Position numbers and translations under genes: made by a program | Shown: positions 17,018 to 27,185 of the stretch, in pieces | How the letters are laid out: every line of letters begins with the position of its first letter | How positions within the stretch are numbered: the first letter of the stretch is position 1 | The notes under the pieces: generated by a model | Told to the model about the DNA's origin: nothing | The model's database searches: none | What the model saw: only the letters and a program-made list of their open reading frames with translations | Source of the DNA: CAVVAH01 sp963746175 | GTDB taxonomy: Bacteria > Actinomycetota > Actinomycetes > JACCUZ01 | Direction: 5' to 3' | NCBI GenBank assembly: GCA_963746175.1 | Contig: CAVVAH010000008.1 | Span: 744,001-808,000 of the forward strand | DNA: 64,000 bases

Positions 17018-17614
17018 CTAGCCGGCCTGCAGGGACCGGGCCAGCGTCCTCAGCTCGTTCCATGACGCACCACCCGCGACCACGGTCGTCACGGCCTCGC
17101 CGTCGAGGACGAGGGCGTGCTTCTCCGGCCGGCCGCCGTCGACCTTGCGCCACCGCAGCCCGCCGATCGACACGGTCCCGGTGTCGTCGCCGCCGTCCGC
17201 CAGGTCGGCGACCAGCGACTCGGGGTCGCCGTCGCTCTGCTCGACGCCGGCGTAGTCGCCGGCCGGCGTGACCAGGCCGAGGTGCCAGGTGACGGCATCA
17301 CCGTCGCGATCGGTGCGCGCACTGGTCGGCACCCACGAGGCCGGCAGCCCGATGGGTGCCAGCACGTCGTACGGCGCCGTGTCCCGCGCCTGGGCGAGCA
17401 CCCCGGAGTAGTCCAGGGGCCGCAGGTCCCCGCCGGAGTCGTCCTGCGCGTTGAGGGCGACCACGACGAACACCAGCACCAGCACCACCAGCAGCGACCG
17501 CACCATGTCGCCGACCGTCTGCTTGCCACGGCCGCGGGGCGCCGGAGCCGGTGCGGTCGGCTCCGGTGCCGGATCCGTCACGGCCGGCCGGGCCGGCGGC
17601 TGCTGCTCGCTCAC
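17018..17614 (-). CDS. DUF4245 membrane-anchored protein
   Basis: GTG 17614 has GGAGG eight bases upstream and gives 198 residues. A Pro-rich cytoplasmic tail precedes one transmembrane helix (MVRSLLVVLVLVFVVVALNAQ). The extracytoplasmic domain contains LDYSGVLAQARDTAPYDVLAP and WVPTSARTDRDGDAVTWHLGL, matching DUF4245, a family usually found beside xseB and glpX in actinobacteria. Function unknown. Convergent with xseB. Confidence 0.85.
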   Translation of the reverse strand: MSEQQPPARPAVTDPAPEPTAPAPAPRGRGKQTVGDMVRSLLVVLVLVFVVVALNAQDDSGGDLRPLDYSGVLAQARDTAPYDVLAPIGLPASWVPTSARTDRDGDAVTWHLGLVTPAGDYAGVEQSDGDPESLVADLADGGDDTGTVSIGGLRWRKVDGGRPEKHALVLDGEAVTTVVAGGASWNELRTLARSLQAG

Positions 17615-17716
17615 GCCGCCATCCTCCCTCACGGCGGCGAACGGCTCAGGCCGGATACCCGACCCGGGCTGCGTGACTACGATCGACGGCGACCACCGAC
17701 GAGGGAGCGCGCACGG

Positions 17717-18769
17717 ATGACCGACACGCCGGACCGGACCGCCGCAGGACTCCCCGACCCGCTGACCCCCGCGATCGAGGCGCCGGACCGCAACCTCGCA
17801 CTGGAGCTGGTCCGAGTCACCGAGGCGGCCGCGATGGCCGCCGGCCGCTGGGTCGGTCGCGGCGACAAGAACGGCGCCGACGGCGCCGCCGTCAACGCGA
17901 TGCGGCAGCTCATCCACACGGTGAGCATGAACGGGGTCGTCGTCATCGGTGAGGGCGAGAAGGATGAAGCGCCGATGCTCTTCAACGGCGAGCACGTCGG
18001 TGACGGCAACGGCCCGGAGTGCGATGTCGCGGTCGACCCGATCGACGGCACCCGCCTCGCGGCCCTCGGCATGGGCAACGCGCTCTCGGTGCTCGCGGTG
18101 TCGCCGCGCGGCTCGATGTTCGACCCCTCGGCCGTCTTCTACATGGACAAGCTGGCCACCGGGCCGGAGGCCGCCGACGTCGTCGACATCCGCCTCCCTG
18201 TCGCCGAGAACATCGCCCGCGTCGCCAAGGCCAAGCGCGAGTCGCCGTCCGACGTGACCGTGGTGATCCTCGACCGTCCGCGGCACGCGCGGATCGTCGA
18301 CGAGGTCCGCGCGACCGGCGCGCGCATCAAGTTCATCACCGACGGCGATGTGGCCGGCGCGATCATGGCTGCGCGGGAGGGCACCGGTCTCGACCTGATG
18401 CTCGGCATCGGCGGCACACCTGAGGGCATCATCGCGGCCTGCGCGATCAAGACTCTCGGCGGCGTCATCCAGGGCCGGCTCTGGCCCAAGGACGACGACG
18501 AGCGGCAGAAGGCGCTCGACGCCGGGCACGAGCTCGACCGGGTCCTCTCCACCGACGAGCTGGTCCGCGGCGAGGACGTCTTCTTCGTCGCGACCGGCAT
18601 CACCGACGGCGAGATGCTCAAGGGCGTGCGGTACGGCGGCGCCGGCACGGTGCGTACCGCGTCGATCGTCATGCGCTCGCGCAGCGGCACGATCCGCGTC
18701 GTCGAGAGCGAGCACCGACTCGACAAGCTGCGCGCCTACTCCTCCGTCGACTTCGACCACGCCAACTAG
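17717..18769 (+). CDS. glpX: Fructose-1,6-bisphosphatase class II
   Basis: 350 residues from ATG 17717, with GAGGGAG upstream. The metal and substrate motifs are present: GEGEKDEAPMLFNGE, DVAVDPIDGTRLAALG, KFITDGDVAGAIMA and GIGGTPEGIIAA. GlpX hydrolyses fructose 1,6-bisphosphate in gluconeogenesis and is the main FBPase in many actinobacteria. It ends VDFDHAN. It begins just beyond the DUF4245 gene, which is transcribed in the other direction. Confidence 0.95.
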   Translation: MTDTPDRTAAGLPDPLTPAIEAPDRNLALELVRVTEAAAMAAGRWVGRGDKNGADGAAVNAMRQLIHTVSMNGVVVIGEGEKDEAPMLFNGEHVGDGNGPECDVAVDPIDGTRLAALGMGNALSVLAVSPRGSMFDPSAVFYMDKLATGPEAADVVDIRLPVAENIARVAKAKRESPSDVTVVILDRPRHARIVDEVRATGARIKFITDGDVAGAIMAAREGTGLDLMLGIGGTPEGIIAACAIKTLGGVIQGRLWPKDDDERQKALDAGHELDRVLSTDELVRGEDVFFVATGITDGEMLKGVRYGGAGTVRTASIVMRSRSGTIRVVESEHRLDKLRAYSSVDFDHAN

Positions 18770-18840
18770 CCGCAACGAAGTGGACCGGCTGCGTCCGGCG
18801 TGCTGCCTGCTCGAACCTGTCCACGTCGACGGCGGGACCC

Positions 18841-19746
18841 TCAGGGGTCGGCGAGGACCTCGCGAACGGCGTCGACCAGCACCGCCGGCTGGTCGTGCTG
18901 GATGAAGTGACCGGCCTGGTCGACGATCTGCACCCGCCCCTGGTTGGACAGCTCCGCCCAGCGCTGCTGCCCGCCCAGCCACACCGAGTCGAGCTCGGCA
19001 GCATCGCGGCGGCGCAGCTCCCCCCACTCACTGACGCTGTGGCTCAGGGCGACCACCGGCTGGGACCCCACCGGGCTGAAGACGGCCGGCGGGTCGAACG
19101 ACGCCCGCCCGGCCAGGTGCTCGGCGTTGGACCGGGGTGCCAGCAGGGTGGCCAGCCCGCTGCGGAGCTCCCCGCCCTTCGCCTCCGGATCCTCCGGCAA
19201 CGTGCGGAGAGCAGTGGCCACCCACGACGGCGGCGTGGCGTCGACGAAGACCAGCGCAGCGAGGTCCGCCCGGTGCGCCTCCGACCAGGTAGCCGCGATC
19301 ATGCCGCCGAGGCTGTGCGCGACCAGGACCACGGGTCGCTTCAGGTGCACCGCGTCGATGACGCCGTCGAGCTCGTCGGCCATGTCGGCGAACGACTGCC
19401 TCCTGGGCGCCTCGTCGCTGTTCCCGACGCCGAGGCGGTCGTACGCGCAGACCCGGGCGAACTCCCCGATCGACGGCTGCACCTCGTCCCACGACTCCGC
19501 CAGCTCCGTGTCGTAGCCGGACACGAGCAGGACCGAGGGGTCGGAGGTGCTGCCCGTGCAGCGCGCGGCCACCTGGCGCGTCCCGACGGTGACCTTCTCG
19601 GTCGCCGCCAGCGGAGCGAGGGTGTTGTCCGGCGTGGACGTCGTGGCGTCCTTGTCTCCGAGGCCGCAGCCCGCCACGGACCACGCGACCGCAGCGACCA
19701 CCCCCGCGAGAACGATCGTCCGGGGCGCCAAGGCCTGCTTGCGCAC
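18841..19746 (-). CDS. Alpha/beta-hydrolase lipoprotein
   Basis: GTG 19746 begins a 301-residue protein with a lipoprotein signal: basic start, hydrophobic core and lipobox SVAGC around residue 27, so it is probably anchored on the outer face of the membrane. The alpha/beta-hydrolase core shows VLLVSGYDTELAESW, the nucleophile elbow VLVAHSLGGMIAATW (Ser), an acid in the late strands and the catalytic His in IVDQAGHFIQHDQP. Substrate unknown; serine esterase, lipase or haloperoxidase-like enzymes share this pattern. Convergent with glpX. Confidence 0.85.
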   Translation of the reverse strand: MRKQALAPRTIVLAGVVAAVAWSVAGCGLGDKDATTSTPDNTLAPLAATEKVTVGTRQVAARCTGSTSDPSVLLVSGYDTELAESWDEVQPSIGEFARVCAYDRLGVGNSDEAPRRQSFADMADELDGVIDAVHLKRPVVLVAHSLGGMIAATWSEAHRADLAALVFVDATPPSWVATALRTLPEDPEAKGGELRSGLATLLAPRSNAEHLAGRASFDPPAVFSPVGSQPVVALSHSVSEWGELRRRDAAELDSVWLGGQQRWAELSNQGRVQIVDQAGHFIQHDQPAVLVDAVREVLADP

Positions 19747-19780
19747 TCCCCCCACCGCCCTCACCCCTGGCTCGAGCTCG

Positions 19781-19951
19781 TCAGCGCGCTGCGGGCTCGT
19801 CGCGCTCGTGCCGTTCGTGCTGGTGCCGCGCGTCCCCCGCGTGCACCGGGTCCTCGAGAGCCTCGGCGTCGTCGTCCAGCCGGTCGCAGCCGGCGGGGGC
19901 GCCGGCAGGCACCGCTTCTGCGGCCTCGTGCTCGCCGCGCTCGTCGCCCAT
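19781..19951 (-). CDS. Small acidic hydrophilic protein, 56 aa
   Basis: ATG 19951 opens a 56-codon frame rich in Asp, Glu, His and Ala (MGDERGEHEAAEAV and LDDDAEALEDPVHAGD are segments), with strongly GC-ending codons and a single cysteine. TACCGT lies seven bases before the ATG, the same leaderless arrangement as at other genes here. It sits upstream of the lipoprotein hydrolase on the same strand. No family recognised. It could be a chance frame. Confidence 0.4.
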   Translation of the reverse strand: MGDERGEHEAAEAVPAGAPAGCDRLDDDAEALEDPVHAGDARHQHERHERDEPAAR

Positions 19952-20117
19952 GTCCCGCACGGTACGTCAGCCCCGGCCTGCCGGGAATGGCCCGACCGGC
20001 ACCGTGACCTGACCTTGACGAGCGGCCGGCAGGTGCCGCCGACCTGCGGCATACCCTGGACGGCGCCGCACCGCCGTACGCCACGTCGCCGCCGACCTGC
20101 CTGCGAGGACCGCACCG

Positions 20118-21788
<1,671 letters not shown>

Positions 21789-21796
21789 CGCACGGC

Positions 21797-22438
21797 ATGG
21801 CCGGGCCGGCGCCGGACGAGCTCGCGGGCGGGTCGACCCGCGACCCGCTCCGCGCGCCCCTCTGGCTGCGCGCCGCGGCGCTCGTCGCGGTCGCCTGCCT
21901 CGCCGCCTGGGTCCTCGTCGCGCAGCACCGGTCGGCCCACGTCCCCGGCTCCCCCGAACCAGGAGGTCCGGTGTCCGGTCCTGCACCGATCAGGCTGGTC
22001 CCGAGCCCTGCCCCACGCGCGGTCGTGCTCGGCTCGCAACCAGGACTGCTCGGCGTCCGGACGGTGTGCCTCCGAGCCGGCTCCGACCATGCCCTGTCGA
22101 TGGGCGTCGACCTCGTCAACGGCCGGCTGGCCCGGACCACGCTCCTGGCCGCGACACGGGTCGCCGCTGCCGGCGGGCCCACCCGGGGTGGCGCGACGCT
22201 GCCTGCCCACCGGACCTGCGACGGACGCCCGGCGGCCCGGGACAGCCTCGTCATGCGACCCGGTGGCGTGGTGCCGCTGCGGGTCGGTCTGCAGGCGACG
22301 GACCTCTGCGGTGCGGGCCCGGTCTCGGTGCAGGTGGACGTGTCGTTCCTGGGACCCGGGGAGAGCCCGGCGACCCAGCGTCTCGACCTGCATCCCGACC
22401 CGCACGAGCTCGACGTCCACCCGTGCCCGGGTCCGTGA
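21797..22438 (+). CDS. Hypothetical single-span membrane protein
   Basis: 213 residues from ATG 21797. A short charged N-terminus precedes one membrane helix (WLRAAALVAVACLAAWVLVA). An extracytoplasmic domain of ~165 residues follows, with paired cysteines (VRTVCLRAG, AHRTCDGRP, ATDLCGAG, DVHPCPGP) that could form disulfides. No family recognised. Its stop overlaps the next start (GTGA), so it is cotranslated with the acetyltransferase. Confidence 0.7.
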   Translation: MAGPAPDELAGGSTRDPLRAPLWLRAAALVAVACLAAWVLVAQHRSAHVPGSPEPGGPVSGPAPIRLVPSPAPRAVVLGSQPGLLGVRTVCLRAGSDHALSMGVDLVNGRLARTTLLAATRVAAAGGPTRGGATLPAHRTCDGRPAARDSLVMRPGGVVPLRVGLQATDLCGAGPVSVQVDVSFLGPGESPATQRLDLHPDPHELDVHPCPGP

Positions 22439-22968
22439 CCGCGGCCCCCGTCCCCCCGGCGGCCGCGCTCACGAGCGACCGGCTGGTTCTCGAGCCACTG
22501 CGGGTCGAGCACGCCACGGAGCTCGTGGTGGTGCTCGACGACTCGCGGCTGCACGAGTTCACCGGCGGCAGGCCCGAGAGCCTCGACGAGCTCACCGCCC
22601 GCTACGCACGGCAGGTCACCGGCCGCTCGGCCGACGGCACCCAGCAGTGGCTGAACTGGGTGCTGCGCCGGCGCGACGACGGTCGTGCGGCCGGTCACGT
22701 GCAGGCGACCGTGGTGGACGACACCGCCGAGGTCGCGTGGGTGGTCGGCACCGTGCACCAGGGTCACGGTTTCGCCCGCGAGGGCGCCCGGGCGATGGCC
22801 GACTGGCTCGCCGCGCACGGCGTACGACGACTCGTCGCGCACGTTCACCCGGACCATGCCGCCTCGGCGGCTGTCGCGCGCTCGCTGGGGATGCTCGCCA
22901 CCGACGACGTCGTGGACGGCGAGCTGCGCTGGCTCGGCCCGGCTCAGCCGACCGGCGGCACCAGGTAG
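22435..22968 (+). CDS. GNAT-family N-acetyltransferase (RimJ-like)
   Basis: 177 residues from GTG 22435. The GNAT pattern runs LTSDRLVLEPLRVEHATELV at the start, EVAWVVGTVHQGHGFAREGARAM as a degenerate acetyl-CoA loop, and HPDHAASAAVARSLGM at the end. This resembles the RimJ/L subgroup that acetylates protein N-termini or small amines. Substrate unknown. The 3' end overlaps the convergent LuxR-type gene by 25 bases. Confidence 0.85.
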   Translation: MTAAPVPPAAALTSDRLVLEPLRVEHATELVVVLDDSRLHEFTGGRPESLDELTARYARQVTGRSADGTQQWLNWVLRRRDDGRAAGHVQATVVDDTAEVAWVVGTVHQGHGFAREGARAMADWLAAHGVRRLVAHVHPDHAASAAVARSLGMLATDDVVDGELRWLGPAQPTGGTR

Positions 22969-25874
22969 CGCTCGGCGATCTCGGCCGCCTGGTAGCGGGT
23001 GGCGACGTCGAGCTTGCGCAGGATGTTGGACACGTGGACGCTCGCGGTCTTGGTGCTGATCACCAGCGCCTTGGCGATCTCGCCGTTGGTGCGGCCGGCC
23101 GCGAGGTGCCCGAGGATCTCCCGCTCCCGCGCGGTGAGGCCGGCTCCGACGCCGGCGACCGCGCCCGTGGACAGCCGCTGCGGCGGCCGGAGGTCGATGC
23201 GGGTGCGCCGTGCCATCGCCTCGATCTCGGCGAGCAGCGGCGCCGCCCCGAGCCGGCGCGCCTCGGCGTGGCCCTGACGCAGGCTCTCTGCCGCACCACC
23301 GAGGTCGCGCTCGACCACCATCGCCTGGGCGAGCCGCCAGCGGGAGTACGCCAGCAGGTAGGGCCGTTCGGCGGTGAGCAGCGCGCTCACGGCGTCGTAC
23401 CACGGCGCGATGCCCGGGCCGTCGCTGTTGCGCGACCGCTCCGCCAGGCACAACGCGTGCAGCTGCGCCGGCCGCGAGCCGGGCAGCGCCGACGCTCCGC
23501 AGGCCTTCTCGACCAGGTCGTCGACGACCGTGGCGGTCTCCTGCCACGCCGGCCCGCCCGGGGCGCCGGAGCCGGTGCGGCGGCGGTCGTCTCCTACGTC
23601 GGCGAGGGCGCGCGCCCCCAGCCAGGCCAGCGGTGCGGACAGGTTGATCAACCGGTCTGTCGTCACGGCTGCGTGCTCGGTGACGATCTCCAGCGCGGTG
23701 AAGGCGTCACCTCGCCACAGCGACGCCTCGATCTGCGCCTGACGCCGCAGCAGCTCCAGGACGGCGGGCAGCTGCCCCAGGTTCGCGAGGTCGGCGTCGA
23801 CGCGCTCCCAGTCGCCACGGAGAGCAGCCAGGTGCGCTCGTACGACGAGGAGGTAGTCCCTGTTCGAGCCCTGCACGTGCCGACCGTTCCCGTAGGCCTG
23901 CGCCAGGAAGTCGCCGGCCTCCTCCCACCACCCGTACGTCAGCGCGAGCTCGGCCCCTTGCGCGGCGATCCAGGCGCCGTAACGCACCTCGAGACCGCGA
24001 GCCGTCACGGCGTCGATGCCCGTCCTCGCGGCCTCGACGCCCTCGCGGCCGCGACCCGCGCACTGGCAGCAGTCGACGAGGTTGGAGTAGCACTGACCGA
24101 GCAGCTCGGCGTTGCCGTGCTGCGTGGCCAGCGCGACCGCTTCACGCGCGTCGGCGATGATGCCCGGCGCGTCGGGACGCACGGTCGTGCGGATGACGAG
24201 CGCGCGCGCCAGGGCGGCCCCGTCACCGATGGCTCGGGCCACGTCGACCGACTCGTCGGCCAGCGGTTCCCAGTCGGGTCCTCCGCCGGCCCAGTCGAGC
24301 ACGTGCACCAGCCCCGACACGACGACGCCACGCTCTGACGTCGGCGGTTGCGCGGGCACGAGCTCGACGGCGTGGCGGGCGGCGACCAGGGCCGCGTCCG
24401 CCCTGCCGGCGTCCAGCAGGACGCGCGCGTACCGCGCTTCCAGGACTCCCACCCGGACCGGATCGGCGGCGGGGTCCGCCTGCACCCACGACCGCACCCC
24501 TTCGATGACGGCGACCGCGTCGGCGTCCTGGCTGCAGACGGCCGCGATGAAGGAGGCAGCGGTGAAGACCTCGACCACGTCGGCCCCCACGACGGCTTCG
24601 GGGTCGGTGACCAGGGACCACAGCCGACGCACCCGGAGGTACTGCCGGTGCGCCTCGTCGTAGGCGTAGACACCCTCCGCGGCACGGGCGGCCCGCAGTG
24701 ACCAGAGCAGTGCACGCTCCGAGTCGCCGGCCCGGTCCGCGTGCTCGGCCACCACGCCCGGGCGGACGTCGGGGTCGCCCTCCATCGCGTCGGCGATGAT
24801 CAGGTGGAGCCGCCGGCGCTCCAGCGGCAGCAGGTCGGCGTAGAGGGCCTCAGCCAGCAACGCGTGCCGGAGCACCACGCTGCCGTCGTTGTGGACCACC
24901 ACGAGGTGCGCCCGGGACGCCTCCGCCAGCGCACCGTCGACATCGATGACACGCCCGGCCCTCGCCACGATCTCCTGGAGGTGGTCGACGGCCAGTCGGT
25001 CGTCGACCGTGGCGACGATGTTCAGGAGGTCGGCGGCGTCCCGCCGGAGGCTGCGGGTCCGTCGCACGAGGACCTCGCGGAGGCTGGCGGGCAGGGTCGC
25101 CTCGTCCCCGGCCAGTGCGGCCCGCATCAGCGCCTCGGCTGCATAGGGGTTCCCGCCGGACCGCGCATGGATCCGTGCCACCAGCGAGTCGCCGAGCAGC
25201 GAGCGGTCCGGCCCGAGCAGGTCGGTGAGCTGGGCGCGGGTCTCGGCCAGGGTCATCGGCCCGAGCGCGACGTCGATCACCTGCGGGGCCCGGCGTACCT
25301 CCTGCAGCCACTCGCCGAGCAGGTCGCCGGCCTCGTCCGGCCGGAAGGCGACGACGACGGCGATCCGCTGGCGGTCCAGCCCCGCGCACAGGTACGCCAG
25401 CACCTCGAGCGTGGCGACGTCGGCGCAGTGCAGGTCGTCGAGGACGAGGACCACGGGCCGGAGCTCGGCCGCCCGGTCCAGCAGCGTCGACACCGCGGCC
25501 ACCAGGCGCGCCTGGTCCGAGTAGCCGCCCGGGGACGCGCCGAGCTCCGGCAGCAGCAGGCCGAGGTCGCCGGGTTCCGGCCCCAGTACCTGCGACACCT
25601 CGGTGCGTGGCAGCCGGGCGAGCAGCGAGCGCAGGGCCGCCACGAGCGGGGCGTAGGGGATCCGGCCGCCGAGGAAGCCCACCCCGGTACCGCGGCAGAC
25701 GACGGTGCTGGCCGGCAGCCGGGAGACCACCTCGTCGAGCAACCGGGTCTTCCCGGCGCCGGCCTCGCCCCTGAGCAGAGCCAGCCCGGGCTGGTCGTCG
25801 GCCGCGGCCGCGACCACGCCGAGCACGCCGGCGAGCTCGCCGTGTCGCCCGACGAAGGCCTGACGGCGGGACAT
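22944..25874 (-). CDS. LuxR-family regulator with AAA/STAND ATPase (LAL type)
   Basis: 976 residues from ATG 25874. An AAA_16-like ATPase occupies the N-terminus: QAFVGRHGEL, Walker A GEAGAGKTRLLDEV (~37-50), and Walker B VVLVLDDLHCADVATLEVL. A long helical TPR-like middle follows (~350-880). The C-terminus is a LuxR helix-turn-helix: LTAREREILGHLAAGRTNGEIAKALVISTKT. The LAL class uses ATP-dependent oligomerisation to activate transcription, often of catabolic or secondary-metabolite genes. No obvious target operon adjoins it; it may regulate in trans or the divergent lipoprotein gene. Confidence 0.92.
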   Translation of the reverse strand: MSRRQAFVGRHGELAGVLGVVAAAADDQPGLALLRGEAGAGKTRLLDEVVSRLPASTVVCRGTGVGFLGGRIPYAPLVAALRSLLARLPRTEVSQVLGPEPGDLGLLLPELGASPGGYSDQARLVAAVSTLLDRAAELRPVVLVLDDLHCADVATLEVLAYLCAGLDRQRIAVVVAFRPDEAGDLLGEWLQEVRRAPQVIDVALGPMTLAETRAQLTDLLGPDRSLLGDSLVARIHARSGGNPYAAEALMRAALAGDEATLPASLREVLVRRTRSLRRDAADLLNIVATVDDRLAVDHLQEIVARAGRVIDVDGALAEASRAHLVVVHNDGSVVLRHALLAEALYADLLPLERRRLHLIIADAMEGDPDVRPGVVAEHADRAGDSERALLWSLRAARAAEGVYAYDEAHRQYLRVRRLWSLVTDPEAVVGADVVEVFTAASFIAAVCSQDADAVAVIEGVRSWVQADPAADPVRVGVLEARYARVLLDAGRADAALVAARHAVELVPAQPPTSERGVVVSGLVHVLDWAGGGPDWEPLADESVDVARAIGDGAALARALVIRTTVRPDAPGIIADAREAVALATQHGNAELLGQCYSNLVDCCQCAGRGREGVEAARTGIDAVTARGLEVRYGAWIAAQGAELALTYGWWEEAGDFLAQAYGNGRHVQGSNRDYLLVVRAHLAALRGDWERVDADLANLGQLPAVLELLRRQAQIEASLWRGDAFTALEIVTEHAAVTTDRLINLSAPLAWLGARALADVGDDRRRTGSGAPGGPAWQETATVVDDLVEKACGASALPGSRPAQLHALCLAERSRNSDGPGIAPWYDAVSALLTAERPYLLAYSRWRLAQAMVVERDLGGAAESLRQGHAEARRLGAAPLLAEIEAMARRTRIDLRPPQRLSTGAVAGVGAGLTAREREILGHLAAGRTNGEIAKALVISTKTASVHVSNILRKLDVATRYQAAEIAERYLVPPVG

Positions 25875-26328
25875 TCCGCCTACGGTCCCCGGCCGGGCCG
25901 GACCCGTCAACGGCTTCGGCCGCACTCGTCTGAGGTAGCTCAGGGCGGATCTGAGGTGGTACGCCCCATGCGCCGCACCTGCGCAGTCGCAAGAGTGGGC
26001 GGCGGGCCACCGGGAACGCGTCGTCCGGTGGACTCGGAGCCGTCTGCACCCGGCGGTCCGGCACACCGGCGCGAGGGGCACCACGCGCCACGGGGGACAC
26101 GGGGCACGAGGGGCTGGGGGAACGGGGAGCACGGGGAACGGGGAGCACGGGGAACGGGGAGCGGCAGGTCGCAGGACGCAGGATCACGAGCACGGGGATC
26201 TCGGGATCTCGGTCCTGCGGGGACCTCCGAGTGCTCGAAGGTCGGCGCCAGCCAGGGGAGGCCGGCGCGCGACTCGGGCACCAGCGGCCGCGGCGGAACC
26301 TCCGCCGCGGCCGCTGCGTCGTACCGCC
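25875..26328. other. 454-base intergenic region with a G-run array
   Basis: No believable gene. The central part (26101-26159) is a run of G tracts described separately. The frames crossing it give Pro/Arg/Ser low-complexity translations only. Confidence 0.6.
26101..26159 (+). repeat. G-run tandem array (16-bp unit), G-quadruplex-prone
   Basis: Eight runs of four or five G occur at 26101, 26110, 26116, 26124, 26133, 26140, 26149 and 26156. The later part is almost three copies of a 16-base unit (four G, AAC, four G, AGCAC). It lies about 170 bases upstream of the lipoprotein gene and on its coding strand. Confidence 0.7.
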
Positions 26329-27093
26329 ATGTCGCTCCCGAGGCCTCGCCACGCGGCCGTCGCCGCTGCCGTGCTGGCGACGGCCACGGTGCTGCTTGCG
26401 GGGTGCGGTGACGCGCCTGCCGGTACGACGACGGTCAGTGCCGGCGTCGACGCCCGGGCGCTGTGCCCGCCGAAGGACGCCGAGGGCGACGCTGTCATCG
26501 ACTGGGTCGACTTCGTGCGCGTCCACGGGCGGATGTACGTCCGGACCGGCGAGACGACGGCTTCGACGGTCCCGGCCGGCGCCACGGGACGGGTCGACGC
26601 GCACGTCCGCTGCCGGATCGCTGACGTCGTCGGCGACCCGGACTACGAGGCGCAGGACGGGGACGCGTCGTTCCTGCCGGCCGGCAGCGAGCTGCGCCGG
26701 TTCGGCACCGCCGACCCGCGGCTGCGGCTCGCCGCCAGGGTCGACGGGGTGTGGCGGGTCTACGAGGTTCAGGACGTCGACACTGCGCGAACCGGCGCCG
26801 ACCTGCTCGACCTCGGCGGCGGCGCGACGTCGATCGACCTGCTCGACGGCGAGACCGGCACCCGGGTCCTGGCGACCGTCGACGACCCCGCAACGGTCCG
26901 CCGCGTGGTGGACGCCGTGCTCGCGGCGAAGGTCCAGGCGTCGCCGAGCGACCTCCTCGACTCGCCGGAGTTCCTCGCGTTCCACCTCGTCGACGGCACG
27001 ACGGTCCGTCGGCCGTGGTTCCGTGCCCCTGGCGTGCTGGCGACGAGCGTGCAGGCGCCGCCCGAGCTGGCCGAGGCATTCCCGTCCCCCTGA
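26329..27093 (+). CDS. Hypothetical lipoprotein
   Basis: 254 residues from ATG 26329, with a lipoprotein signal ending LLAGC near residue 25. The mature part contains ALCPPKDAEGDAVIDWVDFVRVHGRMYV, a beta-rich middle and a conserved-looking DVVGDPDYEAQDGDASFLPAG segment. No enzyme motif is seen and no family is recognised. Downstream a stem-loop separates it from fumC. Confidence 0.75.
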   Translation: MSLPRPRHAAVAAAVLATATVLLAGCGDAPAGTTTVSAGVDARALCPPKDAEGDAVIDWVDFVRVHGRMYVRTGETTASTVPAGATGRVDAHVRCRIADVVGDPDYEAQDGDASFLPAGSELRRFGTADPRLRLAARVDGVWRVYEVQDVDTARTGADLLDLGGGATSIDLLDGETGTRVLATVDDPATVRRVVDAVLAAKVQASPSDLLDSPEFLAFHLVDGTTVRRPWFRAPGVLATSVQAPPELAEAFPSP

Positions 27094-27104
27094 CCGCCGA
27101 CCAC

Positions 27105-27157
27105 AGCTGCAGGATCACCGGGGTTCCCACCCTTCCCACGTCGGTGATCATGCAGCT
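27105..27157. repeat. Long inverted repeat between lipoprotein gene and fumC
   Basis: AGCTGCAGGATCACCG (27105-27120) pairs with CGGTGATCATGCAGCT (27142-27157): 15 of 16 positions match, around a 21-base loop. There is no U tract, so it is not a standard terminator. It starts 12 bases after the upstream stop and ends 28 bases before the fumC ATG. Confidence 0.75.
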
Positions 27158-27185
27158 CTGGACGGGGTGGGACAGGATGAGAGGC

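Noticed and set aside
25940..26281. Minus-strand frame with PVPRAPRSP-type repeats
   Set aside because: It is only the translation of the G-run array, with no ribosome-binding site or family resemblance.
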